From Muribaculaceae bacterium (GTDB lineage Bacteria; Bacteroidota; Bacteroidia; Bacteroidales; Muribaculaceae), in the NCBI GenBank assembly GCA_009775535.1, contig VSPW01000125.1, positions 1 to 5,912 on the forward strand: DNA of 5,912 nucleotides, written 5' to 3'. The notes under the pieces were generated by a model. It saw only the letters and a program-made list of their open reading frames with translations, was not told the origin of the DNA and made no database searches. Positions 1 through 4,301 of the stretch are shown piece by piece. Position numbers and translations under genes: made by a program. Each line of letters begins with the position of its first letter. The first letter of the stretch is position 1.

Positions 1-209
1 AATCCTATCACGAATGAAGCTATCGCGGATGCCGGGATTATGGGCATATCCATCAGCCCGGGAGACATAAGCAGAAAACGGATTGAATGCCCCGCCGCCG
101 CAATCAATGCGCAAAACAGATAGGCCTTCCCTGGCGGGTTGCTTATCGCAGAAAAACCGATGGCCGCTATCGCAGCAAAGAATGCATCACTGAAAAATTC
201 TTCTATCAT
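1..209 (-). CDS. YjjB-like subunit of a split threonine/serine (or dicarboxylate) exporter, partial
   Basis: Only the N-terminal 69 codons are in the window; the gene continues past the left edge. It starts MIEEFFSDAFFAAIAAIGF and includes the stretch NPPGKAYLFCALIAAAGHSIRFLL, which matches the start of the YjjB/DUF3815 half of ThrE-type exporters: a hydrophobic first helix, then a PP-(K/R) turn and a second helix with a GH(S/A)-R motif. The family is an all-helical inner-membrane protein of about 150 residues. In enterobacteria it works with YjjP in succinate export; fused ThrE proteins export threonine and serine. Substrate cannot be read from sequence. The ATG lies 16 bp after the stop of the YjjP-like gene, so the two are almost certainly co-transcribed. 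An in-frame alternative start is not obvious; the ATG at 216 is in another frame. Confidence 0.88.
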   Translation of the reverse strand, partial: MIEEFFSDAFFAAIAAIGFSAISNPPGKAYLFCALIAAAGHSIRFLLMSPGLMDMPIIPASAIASFVIG

Positions 210-225
210 AGCTCATCCAATCTAA

Positions 226-993
226 TCAGAACATACCTATCTCCATCGCCCACATCCCCATACATAACCCCATCGAAAGGCAGCTTACCAGAACAAGGGC
301 ATCGGTCATCCGGCTGAAAAAACAGATGTAGTGGCGGTCTATCATGTCGCTGAAGGAATTGAGCAACGGGATTCCAGGGACAAGGTAAAGCACACTGACT
401 CCGATTGCAACCTGCGGCGTCTGCCCGAGGGAGAAAAGCGAATCGGCACAGGCCAGCACAGATGAAACAAAGGCGCAGACAATGAATACAATCCTGACAT
501 CTATCTTTTTCGATAGCATCAGTTGCTTGAGATAATATCCGCATAGTGTCGCCACAAACACTACCGCTACTGCTGTCATGTCGCCTCCGAAAAGCCGGCA
601 GAACGCCCCGTTTGCACCAGAAACAGCAAGGAGTACCCACCATTTGCCGGCTGATTTGATCCGGCTAACACCATTTAGCCTGGCTTGGGCTTCCTCAACA
701 CCCAAACCGTTTTCGGCTACCTCCCAACTCATCTGGCTCAATAGTGTTATTTTCTCAAAACTGATAGCAGAATTGGATGTGGACTCCGTAAATACATTGC
801 TGTCGCATCCATCATCAGACTTTATATAGAGGCTGACGTGGCGCGGCATTATTGTAATGTCGACAGACAGATTCCATGTTGCCGCCATCCGGCCTACATT
901 CCGTTCCAGTCTGGCACATGTAGATCCGCTTCGGAGCAATAATGCGGAATAGGCAGAAAGGAAACTGCCAGCCTTATTCAACAAACCTTCCAT
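226..993 (-). CDS. YjjP-like subunit of a split threonine/serine exporter family (DUF1212)
   Basis: This is a complete 255-residue inner-membrane protein, the usual length for YjjP. The N-terminal part (about residues 1-60) carries the family pattern of a helix followed by RSGSTCARLERN (21-32), which corresponds to the G-(A/S)-x-T/S-x-R-x-x-R-N region. A soluble-looking segment follows (about 55-115). The C-terminal half is a set of membrane helices: 117-135, 139-157 (just after GGD at 136-138), 167-188, 195-212 and about 224-248. The signature PGIPLLN lies at 206-212, followed by an Asp in SFSDMID. Established knowledge: YjjP pairs with YjjB to form a split version of ThrE; characterised members export Thr/Ser or succinate. 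The start at 993 overlaps the end of the upstream small membrane protein by 16 bp, suggesting translational coupling. The partner gene follows after 16 bp. Family assignment is firm; substrate is unknown. Confidence 0.92.
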   Translation of the reverse strand: MEGLLNKAGSFLSAYSALLLRSGSTCARLERNVGRMAATWNLSVDITIMPRHVSLYIKSDDGCDSNVFTESTSNSAISFEKITLLSQMSWEVAENGLGVEEAQARLNGVSRIKSAGKWWVLLAVSGANGAFCRLFGGDMTAVAVVFVATLCGYYLKQLMLSKKIDVRIVFIVCAFVSSVLACADSLFSLGQTPQVAIGVSVLYLVPGIPLLNSFSDMIDRHYICFFSRMTDALVLVSCLSMGLCMGMWAMEIGMF

Positions 994-1199
994 ATGTCGT
1001 CAATGTCATCAATATCATAATCATCTGAATTGATTTTAGGGTCACCTGGAATCCAGAACCCGGCCCGTTCACTCCCAATTTCAAAGGGGACGTGATGCCT
1101 GTCAGCTGCGCATTTATAAAGGAATATAATGATGCGGCCAATGATGATTGCGGCAACAGATACCGCGGTAATAATCCATACTGTCATAGATGTTGTCAT
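978..1199 (-). CDS. small single-span membrane protein with acidic tail, unknown function
   Basis: I do not recognise a family. The 73-residue protein has one strong membrane helix right after the start (about residues 5-28, TVWIITAVSVAAIIIGRIII), then a basic boundary (YKCAADRHH). A polar segment with FWIPGDP follows, and the tail is very acidic (SDDYDIDDIDDIW). By the positive-inside rule the tail is probably cytoplasmic. I chose the ATG at 1199 because an A-rich stretch (GCAGAAAAAAGAC) directly precedes it, typical of Bacteroidetes initiation; an in-frame ATG at 1238 would add 13 residues. Its stop overlaps the yjjP start by 16 bp (978-993), which argues for a real gene translated with the exporter, perhaps as an accessory subunit (inference). 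The protein could also be a species-restricted small protein of no transport role. Confidence 0.62.
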   Translation of the reverse strand: MTTSMTVWIITAVSVAAIIIGRIIIFLYKCAADRHHVPFEIGSERAGFWIPGDPKINSDDYDIDDIDDIWKVC

Positions 1200-1237
1200 G
1201 TCTTTTTTCTGCAAAATAACAAAATCTATTGCCCCCA

Positions 1238-1700
1238 TTAAGGAATGTGCGATGATATTACCCGATAACAGCTATCGAACAAAGCGTGTACGCAACCGAA
1301 TCCATTCAAGTGCCTGAACGCTTTGCAGATGAAAAGTGTGTTTGTTTCCAACGATGTCAATGTTCTCTTTTTGCCTGGATTTGTGCCGTCCCTTTCCAAA
1401 GGGGACGTGCGGGTGATGCTCCGGTGCATCTTTGGGGCGGGACGCGTTCGCCTGTGCGTCCCTGGCGGCTTTCTTAAGGCTGCCTGTCCCGGGAAACGGC
1501 CGTGCTCCGGGCGGGCGCGGGCCGTATACCGGCTTGTGCGGGGGCTTGCCAAAGGCCTTCCGCGTCGGGGCGCTTTCGCCGGCGCGCCCCGGGAGGGGTT
1601 GTAAGGTCCTCCCCTTCGGATCTCTCGCCTCCCTTGCTCCGGTCGTGGTGCGGACTTATTGGTGTTGCCGCTGCCATCTTGGCCGTGTTTGGGTGGTTTG
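1238..1700 (-). other. long leader-like region, GC-rich and hairpin-rich, ahead of the exporter operon
   Basis: Roughly 460 bases lie between the promoter at 1707-1738 and the first gene of the exporter operon. The part from about 1400 to 1680 is strikingly GC-rich compared with its flanks and holds several stems. Arms 1567-1573 and 1584-1590 (GGGGCGC/GCGCCCC) are perfect; 1591-1596 and 1608-1613 (GGGAGG/CCTCCC) are perfect; and 1387-1407 forms a 9-bp stem with one bulge. No run of T follows any stem on the minus strand, so I see no terminator and readthrough into the operon is plausible. A 67-codon open frame (1677-1474, MAAATPISPHHDRSKGG...) begins close to the expected transcript start, but it is Pro/Arg/Ala-rich and low in hydrophobic residues, so it may be a by-product of GC content. 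The region could be a structured 5' leader, a separate small RNA, or a dispersed repeat inserted here. Confidence 0.4.
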
Positions 1701-1721
1701 ATGTTGCAAATATACAACATC
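1700..1721. promoter_or_regulatory. operator-like inverted repeat framing the -7 box
   Basis: The arms GATGTTG (1700-1706) and CAACATC (1715-1721) are perfect reverse complements separated by exactly the 8 bases of the -7 element. A dimeric regulator binding here would cover the promoter core. No regulator gene is visible in the window, so function is inferred from geometry only. Confidence 0.45.
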
Positions 1722-1738
1722 TAGAACGCGTTTGTCAA
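1707..1738 (-). promoter_or_regulatory. Bacteroidetes-type promoter, leftward
   Basis: On the minus strand the -33 box TTGACA (1738-1733) is followed after 18 bases by TATATTTG (1714-1707), an exact match to the -7 consensus TAnnTTTG. Transcription should begin near 1700 and run into the GC-rich leader and probably on into the exporter operon. The -7 box is framed exactly by GATGTTG (1700-1706) and CAACATC (1715-1721), a perfect 7-bp inverted repeat that could serve as an operator. Confidence 0.75.
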
Positions 1739-1739
1739 G

Positions 1740-1850
1740 TATTTCTGCAATTATTTTTATGACTATTTTTTATTTTGTTGCTGGTTAGGGGGATGGAGAA
1801 TGTTAATTTTACAATTTTTTTGGAGGGGGCTGTGGTTTTTTTGTTGGCTT
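1740..1850. other. AT-rich spacer without recognisable gene
   Basis: This stretch is rich in T runs on the plus strand and separates the promoter at 1707-1738 from the repeat array. I see no gene in it. A weak -7-like TAATTTTA is present near 1804, but it lacks the final G and has no good partner box, so I do not call a rightward promoter. Confidence 0.4.
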
Positions 1851-1851
1851 C

Positions 1852-2092
1852 AATCGGCGTCCTCCAGACGCCCGGCGTTAGTTGGGGGGAATCCCCGGCA
1901 CACCTGCGGTGTACCGGGTTACTATAAATCGGCGTCCTTCAGACGCCTTGGTTGTGATGGGTGCTTGGCGCTTCTGGAGGTTTCATTGTTTGGTTAAATT
2001 GATGTATTTCAGATGCACATGACTAATGGTCTGAATTTATGGAGACACCTGCGGTGCTTCTGGTTGCTGGAAATCGGCGTCTTGCAGATGCC
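1852..2092. repeat. degenerate tandem array, period about 75 bp, built from small hairpins
   Basis: A module of the form AATC-GGCGTC-loop-CAGACGCC recurs with its first stem base at 1856, 1931, 2001 (decayed) and 2076, giving spacings of 75, 70 and 75 bp. Copies one and two have perfect 6-bp stems; copy four keeps the stem through a G-T wobble (GGCGTC/GATGCC); copy three is recognisable by alignment but no longer folds. A second module, CACCTGCGGTG, sits exactly 45 bp after the stem start in units one (1901) and three (2046). In unit one it is the tip of a larger hairpin (1894-1918, CCCGG-c-ACACC-tgc-GGTGT-a-CCGGG). Unit two has only a vague remnant. No convincing reading frame runs through it. 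Confidence 0.7.
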
Positions 2093-2132
2093 TTGGCTTT
2101 TAGAGGGGGATGTTTGTGTGTTTTTTAGACAG

Positions 2133-2188
2133 TATTCTGCCTACGCCACAGGACTGTCGTCACGACGTCCTGTGGCGGAAACAGAATA
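2133..2188. repeat. long imperfect palindrome (hairpin)
   Basis: TATTCTG (2133-2139) and CGCCACAGGAC (2144-2154) on the left are mirrored by GTCCTGTGGCG (2167-2177) and CAGAATA (2182-2188) on the right, with 4-base unpaired segments on both sides. The centre adds GTCGT (2156-2160) and ACGAC (2162-2166) around C2161. An alternative outer pairing is TTCTGCC (2135-2141) with GGCAGAA (2189-2195). No T run follows it in either direction, so it does not look like an intrinsic terminator. It could be a REP-like element, a protein-binding dyad or a processing site. Confidence 0.75.
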
Positions 2189-2222
2189 GGCAGAAAAGAT
2201 AATATAATAGTATGTGTGTATG

Positions 2223-2280
2223 AAAAAACTGCCGTCATGTCCGAAATGGGGCTCGCGTGCCTTGTTCCGGACATGACGGC
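2223..2280 (-). terminator. strong intrinsic terminator of the riboswitch transcript
   Basis: Arms 2231-2243 and 2268-2280 (GCCGTCATGTCCG and its complement) are perfect over 13 bp. On the minus-strand RNA the stem extends by a G-U and two A-U pairs to 16 bp, with a GGC/GCC inner stem. Two bases after the stem comes a run of six U (2228-2223). The opposite direction has no T run, so it acts leftward and would end transcripts coming from the cobalamin riboswitch. Confidence 0.87.
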
Positions 2281-2526
2281 TGTATGGCTGGCCATCGGTT
2301 GCGTGGCTGCGTCATGCTTTGTATGTCTGTCAAATGGAAGCTTCCCATCCTGATCCATCGGTCTATACTGTAAGACAATTATATCTGCCGCCAGCATAAA
2401 GACGATTGGAGGGTATGGGACGGATATGGAAACGGGTGGGGATATACCTTGAGCATGGTGCAAGATGTGCATCAACATGCATGCCGTCACCGGTCGCCTG
2501 TCCTCGCAAGCTTCTATACTGACTGA
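2281..2526 (-). ncRNA. non-coding or eroded segment between riboswitch and terminator
   Basis: About 245 nt separate the aptamer from the terminator. No frame here looks like a protein. One open frame starting at 2490 runs on through the terminator hairpin and into the palindrome. Another frame, with a possible ATG near 2482, gives only 39 residues to 2363 and overlaps the end of a frame that is antisense-like through the aptamer. I see no TonB-receptor signal peptide, plug domain or cobalamin-enzyme motif. With a promoter upstream and a terminator downstream, the transcript would be about 490 nt. It could be a B12-regulated small RNA, or a remnant after loss of the regulated gene. Confidence 0.45.
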
Positions 2527-2713
2527 AACCGGCAGGTCTTCTGACTTGTCTCCATCCTTTCGGCGGCCTTCCCGGACGGGTTGTCCAGTGGCACGGTATG
2601 CCGGGGATTATGCCTTGGCGGCAACGGGGACTCACAGCAGCGGGACTGTCCGGGATTCTCACCCGGTTCCCTTTTAAGCGGCTATGCCTATGCTGGCGGT
2701 CGCCGCACCGATT
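2527..2713 (-). ncRNA. cobalamin riboswitch (adenosylcobalamin-type aptamer)
   Basis: Read on the minus strand, the sequence shows the cobalamin aptamer elements in order. P1 is formed by AAUCGG (2713-2708) and CCGGUU (2532-2527). The AAAAGGGAA core lies at about 2675-2668, followed by GGUGAGAAUCC, and the conserved GACAGUCCCGCUGCUGUGAG lies at about 2650-2631. GCCACUGG lies around 2585-2592, and the B12 box AAGUCAGAAGACCUGCC is at 2547-2531. No core element is missing, so the aptamer looks functional. It binds cobalamins and normally represses B12 uptake or synthesis genes placed just downstream. Here its promoter sits immediately upstream (2721-2751), but no such gene follows. The opposite strand yields the familiar spurious peptide ending THSSGTVRDSHPVPF. 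Confidence 0.97.
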
Positions 2714-2720
2714 CTGACGG

Positions 2721-2751
2721 CAAAGTTATGATTTTTTTATGATTCTGCAAA
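2721..2751 (-). promoter_or_regulatory. promoter of the cobalamin riboswitch transcript
   Basis: On the minus strand TTTG (2751-2748) is followed by exactly 19 bases and TAACTTTG (2728-2721), a full match to the Bacteroidetes consensus. The expected transcript start, near 2714, falls right at the first base of aptamer helix P1, so promoter and riboswitch fit together as one unit. Confidence 0.85.
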
Positions 2752-2843
2752 GATGTCGGCCTAAATCGGACGTATATGCCTGGCGGTCGGCAACAATAGC
2801 CCGGCTGCAGTGTTATTATTTCATAAATGATATAACCGGATAC

Positions 2844-4166
2844 ATGCAGCACAAAAATACTGGCGGGGCTTTCAGGTGTATTGTTGCCTGGTGTAGGGGG
2901 CACATACCCGATGTGCCGCTTGTGTTTGTGCTGGCATTTGCCACGGGGCTGGTGTCGGGGGGCTGCGCATCGTTGCTGAAGTGGATGATAGGCAGCCTGG
3001 GACGCCTGCTTACATCTGGGCCAGACTATGTGATGCTGGCGCTTCCGTTGGCGGGAATAGTGATTACGGGGCTGGTGACGAGGTATGTGATGCGCATGGA
3101 CATTGCCCATGGTGTCAGGCAGCTAATAGGTGACCTCCGGCGCCGGGACTACAGCCTGCGTCCGGAACTGCTGTATTCGCCGATGGCGGCGAGCGCCATA
3201 ACCCTCGGATTCGGGGGGTCGGCTGGCTCGGAAGGGCCTATTGCCTATACGGGCGCTGCGGTGGGAAGCAATCTCGGGCGTCTTTTCGGGCTACAGCCAG
3301 GGATGATGAAGGTGCTTGTGGGCTGCGGTGCGGCGGCCGGCATAGCGGGAATATTCAAAGCGCCGGTGGGGGGCATGCTGTTCACACTGGAGGTACTACA
3401 GATAGGGATGACGACAATGTCGGTATTGGCCCTTCTTGTGAGCTGCCTGACATCGGCGCTTACATCTTATGTGATAGAGGGTTACACGATAGATCTGGAC
3501 TTCATGCAGCTATCGCCACCGCCTGCGGGGAGTGGATGGTGGTGGATAGTGGGCCTGGGCGTGTTCTGCGGGCTGTATTCGGCATATTACAGCTATGTGA
3601 TGAAGACGGTGGATCGGTGGCTTTCCGGGATAGGGAGGCCGCTGGTGAGGAACGTCGTTGCGGGAGGGCTGTTGTCGGTGGCGGTGTTCCTGTTCCCGGC
3701 GCTATACGGCGAGGGATACCAGGTGGTGCAGCGTCTGATAAACGGCTGCCAGGATGCGGTGCCCGACAGGACATTCCTCTACGGAATGGGCGGCCCTTGG
3801 CCCATCGTGGCGGCCGGCGCGGGCATCCTGCTTATAAAATGCATGGCGGCCTCGGCCACCAACAACGGCGGCGGTGTGGCGGGCGACTTCGCGCCGACGC
3901 TCTTTGCCGGGGCTGTGGCCGGCCTGACGTTCTCGGCCCTTGCCAATGCCGTGGCCGGTGCCGGCCTCCCTGTGGGCAACTTCGCCCTTTTCGGGATGGC
4001 GGGCGTGATGGCCGGCACTATCCATGCGCCGCTCATGGCGATATTCCTCACCGTGGAGATGACGGCCTCCTACCCCTACCTGCTGCCGGTGTCCATCGTG
4101 GCGGCGATATCGTTCGGGGTGATACGCCTGTTCAATTTCCACAGCTTCTATTCCACAAAAATCTGA
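2844..4166 (+). CDS. CLC-family chloride channel or H+/Cl- antiporter, no CBS domains
   Basis: The 440-residue polytopic membrane protein carries the CLC pore signatures (numbering from 2844). GSEGP at 128-132 puts the external gate glutamate at E130; AGIFKAPVGGMLFTLEVL lies just before residue 185; GGGVAGDFAP is at 342-351; and FYSTK near the C-terminus gives the equivalent of the central tyrosine (Y436). The GSGIP helix-D motif is replaced by AHGVR. The second, internal proton glutamate of E. coli ClcA appears as Val (V184), while the preceding Glu is kept. Whether it is a channel or an exchanger therefore cannot be decided. The protein ends right after the tyrosine, so the C-terminal CBS pair seen in many relatives is absent. 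The open frame extends to an ATG at 2739, but that start lies inside the riboswitch promoter and its extra 35 residues are un-CLC-like. Confidence 0.95.
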   Translation: MQHKNTGGAFRCIVAWCRGHIPDVPLVFVLAFATGLVSGGCASLLKWMIGSLGRLLTSGPDYVMLALPLAGIVITGLVTRYVMRMDIAHGVRQLIGDLRRRDYSLRPELLYSPMAASAITLGFGGSAGSEGPIAYTGAAVGSNLGRLFGLQPGMMKVLVGCGAAAGIAGIFKAPVGGMLFTLEVLQIGMTTMSVLALLVSCLTSALTSYVIEGYTIDLDFMQLSPPPAGSGWWWIVGLGVFCGLYSAYYSYVMKTVDRWLSGIGRPLVRNVVAGGLLSVAVFLFPALYGEGYQVVQRLINGCQDAVPDRTFLYGMGGPWPIVAAGAGILLIKCMAASATNNGGGVAGDFAPTLFAGAVAGLTFSALANAVAGAGLPVGNFALFGMAGVMAGTIHAPLMAIFLTVEMTASYPYLLPVSIVAAISFGVIRLFNFHSFYSTKI

Positions 4167-4206
4167 CAGGCAGGCCTACAAAGTACGGCCGACAGCGGCA
4201 GCCGTA

Positions 4207-4237
4207 TTGCGTATTTGGCCGAAAATATGTAATTTTG
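4207..4237 (+). promoter_or_regulatory. promoter of the DUF2723 gene
   Basis: TTG (4207-4209) is followed after 20 bases by TAATTTTG (4230-4237), a match to the -7 consensus. Transcription would start near 4244. A perfect 7-bp hairpin (4247-4253 with 4260-4266, GTCCGGC/GCCGGAC, loop GCAGCT) would then form the very 5' end of the mRNA. The site shows that the gene need not depend on readthrough from the CLC gene. Confidence 0.65.
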
Positions 4238-4246
4238 CCCGTTAGT

Positions 4247-4266
4247 GTCCGGCGCAGCTGCCGGAC
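4247..4266 (+). other. 5'-end hairpin in the leader of the DUF2723 mRNA
   Basis: Perfect 7-bp stem with a 6-base loop between the promoter and the ATG at 4302. No T run follows, so it is not a terminator for the CLC gene. It may stabilise the mRNA 5' end (inference). Confidence 0.4.
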
Positions 4267-4301
4267 TACACCTGAAAACCGGTTAATATCGACCTTTTTT
4301 A

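Noticed and set aside
1238..1720. 160-codon minus-strand frame across the GC-rich leader
   Set aside because: Its ATG lies inside the promoter, upstream of the expected transcript start, and the product is low-complexity Arg/Pro/Gly-rich.
1800..1997. 65-codon plus-strand frame through the repeat array
   Set aside because: It is read through hairpin repeats whose other copies are not in the same frame (70-bp spacing breaks it); no protein character.
2133..2188. Palindrome as a second intrinsic terminator
   Set aside because: Neither strand has a T run after the stem; the nearest T6 on the plus strand lies upstream of it.
2272..2352. 26-codon plus-strand frame MTAVWLAIGCVAASCF...
   Set aside because: It is hydrophobic and tempting as a small membrane peptide, but its start lies in the terminator stem and no promoter or initiation context is visible.
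2125..2490. 121-codon minus-strand frame as the gene regulated by the riboswitch
   Set aside because: It runs through the terminator hairpin and the palindrome, has no recognisable domain and has composition unlike a real protein.
2465..2677. 70-codon plus-strand frame ending in GTHSSGTVRDSHPVPF
   Set aside because: It is the antisense reading of the cobalamin riboswitch, a well-known source of spurious protein calls.
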